Below are positions 8,536-17,328 of a stretch of 44,829 nucleotides of DNA, one piece after another (positions within the stretch are counted from its first letter, which is position 1; each line of letters starts with the position of its first letter). Origin of the DNA: JAKVCB01 sp963578605 (GTDB lineage Bacteria > Planctomycetota > Planctomycetia > Pirellulales > Lacipirellulaceae); the NCBI GenBank assembly GCA_963578605.1, contig CAUZEA010000043.1, positions 1-44,829 of the forward strand, given 5' to 3'. A program made the position numbers and the translations under genes. The notes under the pieces were generated by a model. It was not told the DNA's origin, did not search any database, and saw only the letters and a list, made by a program, of their open reading frames with translations.

Positions 8536-9381
8536 ATGAATTTGGAAGACAAGGTCAAGATAAACCGCAACGCGATTCGCGATTCGACGAGCTATGAGCT
8601 GGCGGAATACGATATCAACTTTCTCAAGCGGGATGAAAATCGTCCCCTGCGGATGCAGCTTGAATTGCTCAAGACGGAAACGTTGCTGCGGGAAAATGAC
8701 ATCCGGTCAACCGTCGTCATTTTTGGCGGAACCCAAATCGTTCCGCAAGATGAAGCCGCAGCACACATGGTACGTGCCCAGACCCATCTCAAGGATCGAC
8801 CCAACGATCCGGTCGCCGTACGTGAAGTCGCACGCGCAAAAAGTATCCTCGACAAGTGTCGCTATTACGAAGCTGCCCGCAAATTCGGCGAAATCGCTTC
8901 CACCTCATCCCAAAACAACACTCAGAGGGAGTTTGTGGTAATGACTGGCGGAGGCCCCGGTATCATGGAAGCCGCCAACCGGGGAGCATTTGAGGTCGGG
9001 GCGAAGAGCATTGGCCTCAACATCGAACTGCCATCTGAACAGGAACCGAATCACTACATCACGCCAGAGCTCTGCTTCCAGTTTCATTACTTCGCGATGC
9101 GCAAGTTTCACTTCATCTTGAGAGCAGCCGCGTTAGTAATCTTTCCGGGCGGATTCGGTACGCTCGACGAGCTTTTCAACACGCTCTGCTTGCGGCAAAC
9201 GAGTCGGATGCAGGAAATCCCGATTATCCTTTTTGGGCGTAGTTACTGGGAAAGCATTATCAATTTTCAGCAACTGGCTGACGAAGGGGTGGTCGCTGAT
9301 GAACATCTCAATTTGTTTGATTATGCCGAGACGCCAGAAGAGGCATGGAAAATCATTACCGACTATCACATGGTAAAATAA
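8536..9381 (+). CDS. LOG family protein (TIGR00730-type nucleotide phosphoribohydrolase)
   Basis: A 281-residue Rossmann-fold protein of the LOG family, often mislabelled lysine decarboxylase. It shows both signatures: GGGPGIMEAANRG (from residue 138) and PGGFGTLDE (204-212), the latter carrying the catalytic Glu212. Characterised members cleave nucleoside 5'-monophosphates, such as cytokinin ribotides or AMP-like substrates, to free base and ribose 5-phosphate. It is longer than plant LOG (about 200 residues) because of an N-terminal helical extension of about 65 residues. A good Shine-Dalgarno (AGGAAGG, about 8524) precedes ATG 8536. The substrate here is not known. Confidence 0.9.
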   Translation: MNLEDKVKINRNAIRDSTSYELAEYDINFLKRDENRPLRMQLELLKTETLLRENDIRSTVVIFGGTQIVPQDEAAAHMVRAQTHLKDRPNDPVAVREVARAKSILDKCRYYEAARKFGEIASTSSQNNTQREFVVMTGGGPGIMEAANRGAFEVGAKSIGLNIELPSEQEPNHYITPELCFQFHYFAMRKFHFILRAAALVIFPGGFGTLDELFNTLCLRQTSRMQEIPIILFGRSYWESIINFQQLADEGVVADEHLNLFDYAETPEEAWKIITDYHMVK

Positions 9382-9711
9382 GCGCACGAAGTGTCCTCCT
9401 GGTAACACCCTAAAAATACCCAGGACCACCCTGCAGCTGCCCAACCGCCGAAACACCAAGGCTACGCCCTCGAGCTACCGGCAGTAAAGACTTCGAGCTG
9501 GTCAAAAATCGTTACTTGTACTCACCCAGCAGATTGTCATAATTCTAATGGTGTCCTTCCACAGGTCGACAGGTCGACCTGCAGCAACCCACCGATGCGT
9601 CGCGCGACCGCTTGCTAACACCCCATGCCGTTAGGCAACGACTTGTTTTGTCGCGGGCCCCACCCGACGCCGCTGAATTGGCTTCCCATCCCACATTCCA
9701 AAGGAATTTTC
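9382..9711. other. Intergenic stretch without supported gene
   Basis: There is no coding frame with recognisable protein. It contains overlapping GTCGAC palindromes near 9567-9584 (core CAGGTCGACCTG) about 130 nt before the TlpA-like gene. These could be an operator or chance; nothing else stands out. Confidence 0.4.
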
Positions 9712-10962
9712 ATGCCTGCGACCGTTTCCGGCCCGACCTCGTTCCGTTACCCGGTATTGCTCGTCATCGTGATCGGTCTGACGACCGGCTACTTGCCGGC
9801 AAAGGCCGATGAAAATGCGGTGCTTGAAGCAGCCACTGAAGATCCGACGGCTGACGAAACCGCATCAGACCAGTTATTCGTTGTTCCTGAAGGTACCCCC
9901 GAGCAACTCCTTGAATTCATACAAAACCTGGCCGTATCGCAGCCATCGTTTCAATCGCGCGATGAAATGAGTCAGTACATGAAGCAGGTAGCGGAGGCCA
10001 TCTTCACCGCTGCCGACGCCGTCCTGGCGGGACCAGCAACAGACGAACAGGCAGTCGAAGCTTTGGAATGGAAGATGCAAGCGTTCGACGTGCGCAAAAA
10101 ACTTGGTGACCGTACCGCGGCTGCGGACCAGAAAACCTTTCTCGACTCCCTGGCCAACGATCCCAGGAAACCGGTTGCTAAAGCCGTTGCCCGAGCCAGA
10201 GTCGAGATGCAATTAGGACGTTGGCGTTTCCTGGACCCGCAAAAGCAGGCCGATCTGATCAACACGTTCGTCAACCAAGTTGAGCAGGACGGTGCCACCG
10301 GACAAGATGTCATGATTGCCCTGCATTTGGGTCAGATCGGTGAAAGGGGGGGAGATAAAATGGCCGTCAAAGCACTGAACGAGTTGCTGGCCATCTTTCA
10401 AAAATCACAAGATCCTGACATTCGCCAAAGGCTTCCCGAGTTGGAAGCAACAGCGCGACTTGTCAATTTGATGGGCAATACAATCGAACTGGAGGGCACT
10501 CTGCTAAACGGCAAACCGTTGGATTGGGAATCTTTTCGGGGAAAGGTCGTGCTGGTCGATTTTTGGGCCGCTTGGTGTGGACCTTGCCGAAGTGAGGTCC
10601 CCAACATCCTGAAGAATTATCGTGCCTACCACGATCAAGGTTTTGATGTCCTCGGGATCTCACTTGATGATACAAGCGAGGCAGCGGTAAGTTATGTCAA
10701 GCAGATGGGCATCCCCTGGCCAACGGTCTTTAGTGACAAACCTGGAGAAACCGGCTGGCGCTCCCCGCTGGCCAGGAAGTATGCCATCAACGCGATTCCC
10801 CGGGCGATCCTTGTCAATAAAGAAGGCATCGTCATCAGCATGTTCGCACGGGGTCCCTCGTTGGACCAGGAACTGGAAAAGATCTTTGGTAAGCCCTCCG
10901 CCAAGCAATCATCGGCCAAGAACCCGGCGACCGAAGCTGCTGCCCAAGTCGACAGACAATAA
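9712..10962 (+). CDS. Secreted TlpA-like thioredoxin-domain protein
   Basis: A 416-residue protein from ATG 9712, preceded by AAAGGA at a good distance. An upstream in-frame ATG at 9625 is not needed. The N-terminus looks like a Sec signal peptide (hydrophobic LLVIVIGLTTGYL, cleavage probably after AKA). About 230 mostly helical residues of unknown role follow, then a TlpA/ResA-type thioredoxin fold with VVLVDFWAAWCGPCR (W288-CGPC, Cys289/Cys292) and GISLDDTSEAAVSYVKQ. It probably acts in the periplasm as a disulfide reductase or electron donor. Single TlpA domains behind a helical N-terminal region are common in planctomycetes. The C-terminus is a short low-complexity tail rich in Ala, Ser and Lys. 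Confidence 0.9.
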   Translation: MPATVSGPTSFRYPVLLVIVIGLTTGYLPAKADENAVLEAATEDPTADETASDQLFVVPEGTPEQLLEFIQNLAVSQPSFQSRDEMSQYMKQVAEAIFTAADAVLAGPATDEQAVEALEWKMQAFDVRKKLGDRTAAADQKTFLDSLANDPRKPVAKAVARARVEMQLGRWRFLDPQKQADLINTFVNQVEQDGATGQDVMIALHLGQIGERGGDKMAVKALNELLAIFQKSQDPDIRQRLPELEATARLVNLMGNTIELEGTLLNGKPLDWESFRGKVVLVDFWAAWCGPCRSEVPNILKNYRAYHDQGFDVLGISLDDTSEAAVSYVKQMGIPWPTVFSDKPGETGWRSPLARKYAINAIPRAILVNKEGIVISMFARGPSLDQELEKIFGKPSAKQSSAKNPATEAAAQVDRQ

Positions 10963-11078
10963 CCGGCACCAGGTTCGACCACCGCTTTGGGACCAGCGAT
11001 TTGCGGTGCGGGTTGGCTCGGCTTGTAGAGATACCACCGTAGCGGGGCGACCAGACCTGGCACCGGATCAAGCTGGCG

Positions 11079-12731
11079 TTACATCGACAAGGTCCTCCGC
11101 CAGGGAATGAAATCCTCCTGCCCGAGTTCTTCGGCGCGGGTGTAGTATGCTCCGCTGGCTGTGCCAATGATGCATTCCAGCAGTCGCTCGCCAACGTTTT
11201 CGATCGATTCACCCTGGCTAATGATCGTCCCGGCATCTTCGTCGATGATGTCGGGCATCCTGCCCGCCAACGCACTGTTCGATGCAATCTTGATCACCGG
11301 CGTGATTGGATTGCCAGTTGGTGTACCAAGCCCGGTTGAGAAAACCATCAGATTGGCTCCCGACCCGGTCATCGCGGTGGTCGATTCGACATCCCCTCCC
11401 GGAGTACAGAGCAGGTTGAGTCCCGATCGTTCCACCGGTTCTGGATAATCAAGTACATCAACAACCGGTGAAGTACCTCCTTTCTTGGCAGCACCAGCAG
11501 ACTTAATGGCATCGGTGGTCAACCCATCGCGAATATTTCCCGGGGACGGATTGCCTTCAAAACTGTTGCCCTCCTGATTCAGAAAAGCTTCGTACGCTTC
11601 CATCAATTGGAGGAACCGGTCGGCAGTGGCTGGTTTAACACACCGCTCCGCCAGAGCACTTTCGCAGCCCGCCAACTCCGGGAATTCCGAAAGAATCACC
11701 GACCCACCCAATGCAACCAATAAATCGCTGGTATGGCCGATGGCTGGATTGGCGGTAAGCCCTGAAAAACCGTCGGACCCACCACACTCGGCACCCAACG
11801 TGATTTGAGAGATCGGTGCTGGCTCGCGAACGTTTTCATTGGCCTGCATCAACCCGGCAAAGGTATGCTTGATAGCTGTGGTAAGCAGGGTTTCTACCGT
11901 ACCGAGCTGCTGTTGCTCAAAAATGTAGAGTGGCTTGTTGAACTCTGGATTTCGACGGTGTAACTCGTTCTGGAGATCAGCAATCTGTGATTTCTGGCAG
12001 CCGAGGCTCAACACGGTCGCGCCCGCCACATTAGGATGGTTGATGTAACCGGCCAGCAATCCGCACAAATTTTGCGACTCGTTGTATCCAGCACCACAAC
12101 CTTCCCGGTGCGAAAGAAAGCGGATTCCATCGACATTTTGAAATACGCGTTTGCGATTCCCGCTGGTTACCGACGCAGTCGACGCAGTCGCCAGAATCTC
12201 TTCGACTGAAACGCCACCGCGAAACTTGTCAACCAACTCCGCCGTTTGTGCGGCGTAGCTGCTGGCATGACCAAAACCGAGTTCTTTGAGCATCGCCTCG
12301 CGCATAATCTGCAAGTTCCGATTCTCACAGAAGACCAGGGGCAAAACGATCCAATAGTTGCGCGTACCGACCCGGCCGTCGGAGCGAAGGTAGCCTGCAA
12401 AGGTCGCATTCTTCCAGCGCGAGACATCGGGGGCCTGCCAGGCTGCAGCCTGTTTACGTTTAACTGGCGTGTCCGTGGCGTGGATAATGTTCTGGAGGGT
12501 GAGGCGTTCACCAGGACGGACCGGTTGCGTCACTTTGGCGACCGTGATGCCATACATTTTCAAATGGGCACCAGGTTCGTGAGCCCGCACCGAAAATTTG
12601 TGCTTTTGAGGCACATCCACCGGTAACACAATCGACTCGCCACCATGCGGGATGTGGGTGCCTGCGGGTAGATCGACAATCGCAACAAGCATGTCGTCAT
12701 CGGGGTGGACTTTCAAAAACTTTTCGTTCAT
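11079..12731 (-). CDS. UxaA-family altronate/galactarate dehydratase
   Basis: A 550-residue protein. Residues 1 to about 80 form a SAF domain (MNEKFLKVHPDDDMLVAIVD...), linked to the dehydratase body with GTRNYWIVLPLVFCENRN, SHREGCGAGYNES, TLGAECGGSDGFSG and GLGTPTGNPITPVIKI. This is the complete UxaA/GarD architecture, iron-dependent cytosolic enzymes that dehydrate D-altronate or D-galactarate to 2-keto-3-deoxy acids. Its Cys-rich segments fit iron binding. It is the last gene of a minus-strand run, 17 nt after the BFD-type ferredoxin and downstream of a sugar kinase, so a sugar-acid pathway is likely. Altronate versus galactarate or another acid cannot be told from sequence alone. Confidence 0.9.
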   Translation of the reverse strand: MNEKFLKVHPDDDMLVAIVDLPAGTHIPHGGESIVLPVDVPQKHKFSVRAHEPGAHLKMYGITVAKVTQPVRPGERLTLQNIIHATDTPVKRKQAAAWQAPDVSRWKNATFAGYLRSDGRVGTRNYWIVLPLVFCENRNLQIMREAMLKELGFGHASSYAAQTAELVDKFRGGVSVEEILATASTASVTSGNRKRVFQNVDGIRFLSHREGCGAGYNESQNLCGLLAGYINHPNVAGATVLSLGCQKSQIADLQNELHRRNPEFNKPLYIFEQQQLGTVETLLTTAIKHTFAGLMQANENVREPAPISQITLGAECGGSDGFSGLTANPAIGHTSDLLVALGGSVILSEFPELAGCESALAERCVKPATADRFLQLMEAYEAFLNQEGNSFEGNPSPGNIRDGLTTDAIKSAGAAKKGGTSPVVDVLDYPEPVERSGLNLLCTPGGDVESTTAMTGSGANLMVFSTGLGTPTGNPITPVIKIASNSALAGRMPDIIDEDAGTIISQGESIENVGERLLECIIGTASGAYYTRAEELGQEDFIPWRRTLSM

Positions 12732-12748
12732 AGCAATGTCAACGGTTA

Positions 12749-13075
12749 TCAGGATTCGATGGGGGTTGCTCCCGGCGGCGGTGTTCCCCCACCAGTGCGT
12801 ACATAGGTCGCTCGCCCTTTGGCGTATTCGTCTACTGAGGGCAAATCAGGAATGCGATCGTCCTGATCGGGGCTGTCTATTGCTGTGACCGTTTGCCGAC
12901 TCTGCGAATCTTCAAAAATTTTTTGCAGGTAAGGCCGACACCAGCCACAGCCGGTACCCGCCCCATAGCAATCGGCAAGCTGGGAGGGTACCTGCGGTTT
13001 TTCCAGCCGCAGATAGTTGAGCAGCTTTCGCTTGGTGACGTGAAAACAGAGACAAAGTTCGTCGTCGAGGTGCAT
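12749..13075 (-). CDS. BFD-like [2Fe-2S]-binding protein
   Basis: A 108-residue protein with the Fer2_BFD pattern near its N-terminus: C8-L-C10 and GTGCGWCRPYL with Cys43 and Cys46. These four Cys bind a [2Fe-2S] cluster in bacterioferritin-associated ferredoxins and in BFD domains of nitrite reductases and amino-acid dehydrogenases. The roughly 50-residue C-terminal tail is polar and Pro/Gly-rich without a known domain. It lies between the ROK kinase gene (16 nt upstream) and the UxaA-type dehydratase (17 nt downstream). It could deliver or release iron, or supply electrons, for that iron-dependent dehydratase; this is inferred from position only. Confidence 0.85.
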   Translation of the reverse strand: MHLDDELCLCFHVTKRKLLNYLRLEKPQVPSQLADCYGAGTGCGWCRPYLQKIFEDSQSRQTVTAIDSPDQDDRIPDLPSVDEYAKGRATYVRTGGGTPPPGATPIES

Positions 13076-13091
13076 ACGAGGGTCTTATTGG

Positions 13092-14123
13092 CTAGCCGTC
13101 CGAAAGACGTTGGTGTTCCAGTCGGGCAAGTCCTGCTGCCCCAATAAACCCGGCGTCGCCTCCGAGCGCGGCGAATTCGATTTCCATTTTGTCGCGAAGT
13201 GTACGGAATATGCGGCGGCGGGCTTCCGCCCGCACTTCGGCCAAAAATTCCTCTCCCAAGGGATGACCCGCCCCGCCGAATGTCATGGCTCCGCCAAGGA
13301 TCACTCCATCCGGATCAATGGTGTGTATCAGACTGACAATTCCGATCCCTAGATACCGGGCCGTCTCCAGAATGATCTGCCGAGCCAGCCGATCACCCTG
13401 TTCGGCCTCCTGGGCAACGACCAGAGGTGAGATTCGACCTTCATGACCTTGAAGCGAACTTTCTTGACCGGCGGCAAGCGCTTCTTCAGTTCGGGTAGTC
13501 ACCGCGTACGCACTGCAGTGTGCTTCCAGGGACCCGCTCTTGCCAAGACTATCACGGCGGGCATCCTCCCGCAAATCGATGAGCACGTGCCCACACTCGC
13601 TTCCACAACCGTGGCTCCCCTCAATAATTTTATGGTCAATGATAATACCACCGCCGATACCAGTTCCAAGCGTGAGCAAAACCATGCTACGGTACTTCCG
13701 ACCGGCGCCTTGCCAATACTCACCATAGGCAGCCGCATTCGCATCGTTGGCAAAGGTGACCGGCAAGCCGCAATGGTGACTAACCCGCTGCCGAATGGGG
13801 AAACCCCACCAATTGGGTAGATTCCCGGGTTGCACCAGGAGGCCATTTTCGGTGTCAATTGGGCCGGGTGTCGCCAATCCGACTCGCACCACTTGCCCAG
13901 CCGGCGGTGCCCATTCCTCCAGAACCGACCGTAGTGCCGCTCCCATCCGCTGGGCAGCGTCTTCGGCGGGAGTCTCGATATGGGTAGGAATCGAGTGACA
14001 GCCCAGAGGATGACCGTCGTCGGTCACCAACCCGATCTTAATGCTCGTGCCACCGACGTCGATACCCACAAATAGCGGAACCGGCGGGTCGGTCTCGGAA
14101 ACATGCTTCTGGGAACTAACCAT
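13092..14123 (-). CDS. ROK-family sugar kinase (glucokinase-like)
   Basis: A 343-residue ROK kinase: phosphate-binding DVGGT (22-26), catalytic Asp127 in FANDANAAAYGE, ROK signature LGTGIGGGIII (about 152-162) and the zinc-ligand His179 in ECGHVLID. It would phosphorylate a hexose or acylated hexosamine with ATP in the cytosol. The usual zinc motif CGCGxxGCxE is replaced by DSLGKSGSLE (191-200): all three Cys are lost while the final Glu is kept. The protein therefore either does without structural zinc or binds it differently. It is co-directional with the BFD protein and UxaA-type dehydratase downstream. Substrate specificity is not predictable. Confidence 0.9.
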   Translation of the reverse strand: MVSSQKHVSETDPPVPLFVGIDVGGTSIKIGLVTDDGHPLGCHSIPTHIETPAEDAAQRMGAALRSVLEEWAPPAGQVVRVGLATPGPIDTENGLLVQPGNLPNWWGFPIRQRVSHHCGLPVTFANDANAAAYGEYWQGAGRKYRSMVLLTLGTGIGGGIIIDHKIIEGSHGCGSECGHVLIDLREDARRDSLGKSGSLEAHCSAYAVTTRTEEALAAGQESSLQGHEGRISPLVVAQEAEQGDRLARQIILETARYLGIGIVSLIHTIDPDGVILGGAMTFGGAGHPLGEEFLAEVRAEARRRIFRTLRDKMEIEFAALGGDAGFIGAAGLARLEHQRLSDG

Positions 14124-14197
14124 AGTCCAATTCTAAAGGACTCTTGGTCCAACGCACACCGGGTCAAATAATTCCACTTCGCCACCGGAAACATACG

Positions 14198-15325
14198 TCA
14201 GTCGTCGCAACGGGCCCGCAATTGGGTTGAAGACATATCGGCGCGAAAATCGGACTCCGGTACCTGATCACAAAGTGACCTGAGAGGACTTGGTAATGCA
14301 ATTTCCTCCACAGTCAAGAACTGCTGGTCGCTTTTGCGGCCAAACACGAGAAACCGACACCCATGTTCTGCGAGGGTGTCGATTGCGGCAGCTTGCTCCA
14401 AAGCGGAAGCATAGTAACGCTGTTGGCCAATGCGGGCAATTGTATCTGCTCCCACGATGAATGTTGCGCCGGGGACCAGCGCCGCTTTGCCTGCAAACGT
14501 CGGAGCCCGCGTCAGCAGGACGGGCTCATCCTGGAACTGCTGCAAACGGTCGTCCAGTTCGAGAAAATCAAGCGGCGGCTTGTCGACATTGGCAATCGAA
14601 AGTTCGTAACAAACGGGCAAACCAAACCTCTCCGCAGCGAACTCCGCCATCCTGCGATGTCCTTCGTGGAACGGGTGAAACGCGCCTGGAAAGAGCAGTT
14701 TGGGGAACGACATATTCTGCTTTGCGTTATGGAGAACGGTGTCACGCACACCGAGAACTAACTCGGTCCAATCGTGGGGAGCCGTCTTGTCGCGAAGTCG
14801 AACTGTCTCGTCGGCAGACAGGGTCACCACCGGTGCGGAAACACCACAGGCAGTTGCCACGGCGTGCAAAATCAACTCCGCACAAAGCTGTTCTTCTTCA
14901 GCCCGCGAACGACGATCTTTCACCCATTCGCAAGTTTGCACGACCGTCCGTGCTGATGATTGCCAGGCGACGTGTAAACGGTGACCACCTTTTTTTGCGC
15001 GGTTCGTCGCCAGGCTTGCCGTAGCAGCAATACCGCGGAGGGAGTGGGCGTCGGCCTCACCAAGTTGACGCGCCCGCTGAAATGCAGCCATCGCCATGGC
15101 ACAAGCGGTGCGTTGGCTGCAAGCCCGATCGATAGGCCCACCCAGCCACTGCTCCAGTGCGGAACGGGCGTAGGGAACAACGACCTCCAGTACGCTGGAG
15201 GACGCACCGGGTACTTCGAGCAAGGCACTCGCTGACCGGCTACCACCGCCGGTCAGCGCCAGGACAAATGGACAACCTGCCATGTGGATTGATTCAATGA
15301 ATTCTGGTGGCCACGATTCGTTCAT
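14198..15325 (-). CDS. CinA-like domain fused to nucleotidylyltransferase
   Basis: A 375-residue two-domain protein. Residues about 15-165 match the CinA C-terminal/PncC amidase fold (TGGGSRSASALLEVPGASS, then VVVPYARSALEQWLGG). Residues about 207-370 are a nucleotidylyltransferase: LLFPGAFHPFHEGH with the H220-x-G-H223 signature, IVGADT (290-295), and SSTQLR (365-370) corresponding to the ISSTxIR motif of NadD/NadM/CoaD-like enzymes. PncC converts NMN to nicotinate mononucleotide; the second domain could adenylylate it to the dinucleotide. In the CinA half the usual ESCTGG reads LALTGG, so the residues normally linked to catalysis are changed. The same order is known, from memory, in plant proteins such as Arabidopsis At2g01220. 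The NAD role is inferred. Confidence 0.85.
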   Translation of the reverse strand: MNESWPPEFIESIHMAGCPFVLALTGGGSRSASALLEVPGASSSVLEVVVPYARSALEQWLGGPIDRACSQRTACAMAMAAFQRARQLGEADAHSLRGIAATASLATNRAKKGGHRLHVAWQSSARTVVQTCEWVKDRRSRAEEEQLCAELILHAVATACGVSAPVVTLSADETVRLRDKTAPHDWTELVLGVRDTVLHNAKQNMSFPKLLFPGAFHPFHEGHRRMAEFAAERFGLPVCYELSIANVDKPPLDFLELDDRLQQFQDEPVLLTRAPTFAGKAALVPGATFIVGADTIARIGQQRYYASALEQAAAIDTLAEHGCRFLVFGRKSDQQFLTVEEIALPSPLRSLCDQVPESDFRADMSSTQLRARCDD

Positions 15326-15543
15326 GGGTTACCCAACGTTACATGGGCGGATGGATATCGATGTTCATCCCGGATTGGTCGCCCGTCAGGCGGGCCTCCC
15401 TCTGATTTAGTTTATCAACCGCCGCCCATTGCCCAAAATGGTGTTCACAGGGCAATCGCGGTGAGGATGCAAAAAAGTAACGTGTCGCCCCGGGGCAACA
15501 TGAGCCACGCTGCGGCAAAGTCGACCTGGGCCGCCAGCAACGG

Positions 15544-16803
15544 ATGCGCGGCCGCACCATCTGGTTAACCGGTCTCCTTGTAAAAATGGCACGGGGGTTG
15601 CCCTTCTTGATCTTCCAACGGGCAGTCGCATCAGGCCCTCGTTGGATTCCCCACCAGGCGGTCGCCGTGCATGAAGTCTACGAAATCAATGACCCTGTGG
15701 AGCTGGCAACCTGTCGGATGCTGTGGGATTGTTTGTTACCGCAAACCCCCAGGGCGTCGTTTTTTCACACATGGGATTGGCTCAACTCTTACTGGCAACA
15801 TTTTGGTAACGGCCAGAAACTGCGTATCTTGGTGATTCACGCCGGTGGTAATCCAGTGGGGATTGTGCCACTCTGTGTACGGCAGGATCGCTACCGCTTG
15901 GGCACCGTACGCACGCTGACCTATCCGCTCGACGATTGGGGATCGTGGTACAGTCCAATTGGCCCGAATCAGGCCGCCTCCATGCTGGTTGCGATGCAAC
16001 ATATCCAGGCCACTCCAAGGGACTGGGACATGATCGACCTCCGCTGGACTGGCCCGGAATCCCACGACGGGGGAAGGCCAGGTCGAGCGATGCGGATCGC
16101 TGGTTACAAACCCCACAAGCACGCCTATCAGGTGAACTCGGTTCTTGAGATGACTGGTCGCTGGAATCGTTTTCTACAGCAGCAGCCGAACAAGCTCCGC
16201 AGAGATTATTGCAGTCTCCTACAGCGTTTGAACCAACGGGACGATCTCCAGTTCATCCGGCACCGGCCGGCACCAGCACGGTCTGGAGATGGCGATCCCC
16301 GTTGGGACCTGTACGCAATGTGCGAGGCAGTCGCCGCCAGCAGTCGGCGCGCTGACGTCCGGGACGAAAATACGCTCTCCACCGGCCGAGTTTGCTCGTT
16401 CCTGCGCGATGCACACGCCGACGCGGCACGGCTGGGAATGGTTGATATGAACCTCCTTTTAGCGAGTGGCACACCGGTGGCGTTTCTCTACAGCTACCAC
16501 TTCGCCGGTCGCGTGTTTGCCTTGCGAACCGGCTTTGAACCTGCCACAGGCGGAAACCCTCCCGGGATCAGCTTGATCCTGCGCGCGATCCAGGATGGAT
16601 TTCGACGCCACGACAGCGTGCTTGATCTGGGTGTTGGAGAGTGGGATTACAAGCGGCAGCTGAGAACTGGTGTCGCAACGAGCTACCGGATGTCGTACAC
16701 CCCGATGACTGTATTGCGCTCCCAGGCGGTCTGCTGGTCTCGCTGGGTGAAACACCGATTTACGCGGCAAGAAACCGCGCGGGAAGATTCTGTCTCGGCA
16801 TGA
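15544..16803 (+). CDS. GNAT/FemAB-like acetyltransferase (CelD/BcsL type)
   Basis: A 419-residue protein (ATG 15544, alternative ATG 15586) with the duplicated-GNAT layout of FemAB/CelD-like acetyltransferases. N-terminal features are FFHTWDWLNSYWQHFG and LRILVIHAGGNPVGIVPLCV. The C-terminal GNAT half (about 180-395) includes GTPVAFLYSYHFAGRVFALR, and the diagnostic LDLGVGEWDYKRQLRTG lies near the end. These proteins are often found in exopolysaccharide or cellulose loci, or modify surface components. Substrate and partner are not evident, and there is no glycan cluster immediately beside it. No signal peptide is clear. The gene is divergent from the CinA-fusion gene across a 218-nt gap. Confidence 0.82.
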   Translation: MRGRTIWLTGLLVKMARGLPFLIFQRAVASGPRWIPHQAVAVHEVYEINDPVELATCRMLWDCLLPQTPRASFFHTWDWLNSYWQHFGNGQKLRILVIHAGGNPVGIVPLCVRQDRYRLGTVRTLTYPLDDWGSWYSPIGPNQAASMLVAMQHIQATPRDWDMIDLRWTGPESHDGGRPGRAMRIAGYKPHKHAYQVNSVLEMTGRWNRFLQQQPNKLRRDYCSLLQRLNQRDDLQFIRHRPAPARSGDGDPRWDLYAMCEAVAASSRRADVRDENTLSTGRVCSFLRDAHADAARLGMVDMNLLLASGTPVAFLYSYHFAGRVFALRTGFEPATGGNPPGISLILRAIQDGFRRHDSVLDLGVGEWDYKRQLRTGVATSYRMSYTPMTVLRSQAVCWSRWVKHRFTRQETAREDSVSA

Positions 16804-16813
16804 GCCCGGAGGT

Positions 16814-17053
16814 CTAAAATTCAGACAACGACTCATCCGCGTCTGCCTGCTCTTTCATGGCAGCGGCTTCGCGGGCCAGGACGAACTCGGGTCCAGGTGC
16901 GTAGTACTGGATGTCGTCAGTCAGATAGTACGGGCTCGGTAGCGTTTGACCACCTAATTCCACTTGGCAACCCGTCGAAGCAATGCCGGCTAACAGCATC
17001 AGACCGGTCGCTAAACACGTCCAACATCGTTGGTTTTGCAATTTAGCCTTCAT
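16814..17053 (-). CDS. Small planctomycete lipoprotein
   Basis: A 79-residue protein from ATG 17053. A longer frame reaches 17107, but the shorter start places a proper signal sequence: MKAKLQNQR, then a hydrophobic core CLATGLMLLAGI and lipobox ASTGC with Cys29 as the lipidation site. The mature part (QVELGGQTLPSPYYLTDDIQ, then YYAPGPEF and an acidic end) resembles short lipoproteins seen in many Pirellulaceae, of unknown function. It is convergent with the acetyltransferase-like gene, with only 10 nt between stops, and divergent from the CHAT protein gene. Confidence 0.75.
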   Translation of the reverse strand: MKAKLQNQRCWTCLATGLMLLAGIASTGCQVELGGQTLPSPYYLTDDIQYYAPGPEFVLAREAAAMKEQADADESLSEF

Positions 17054-17328
17054 CCTAGCTCGTCTCCCAGTGGCTCCAACTGCCGTGTCGCACGTAATGC
17101 ACGCCATCCGACGCGCGTGGCCTTAAAATCGTTATCGTCAGTACAATCCTCAAACCTTCGCTTTCTTTCGGATTTTCCCGGTTTGCGTGACCGCAACGCT
17201 AGCCACAATGAGGCCTCTACGGCCACCCAACCCGCATAAAATCGCGCCCGTTGCGTGCAAACTGGTAGAATTAGCTGCACATGTGCCAGATGACGGACTC
17301 CTGCTAACCCCTCTGCTGCGACTTGTCG

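Noticed and set aside
9567..9584. Overlapping GTCGAC palindromes
   Set aside because: Short, GC-rich and expected now and then by chance; no matching copy upstream of other genes noticed.
10963..11078. Imperfect inverted repeat (CCGGCACCAGGT / ACCTGGCACCGG) between convergent genes as a bidirectional terminator
   Set aside because: Arms mismatch at two central positions, are far apart and lack a T tract.
15387..15402. GC hairpin GCCCG-TCAGG-CGGGC between divergent genes
   Set aside because: Short stem with no T run and no gene ending there; not a terminator by itself.
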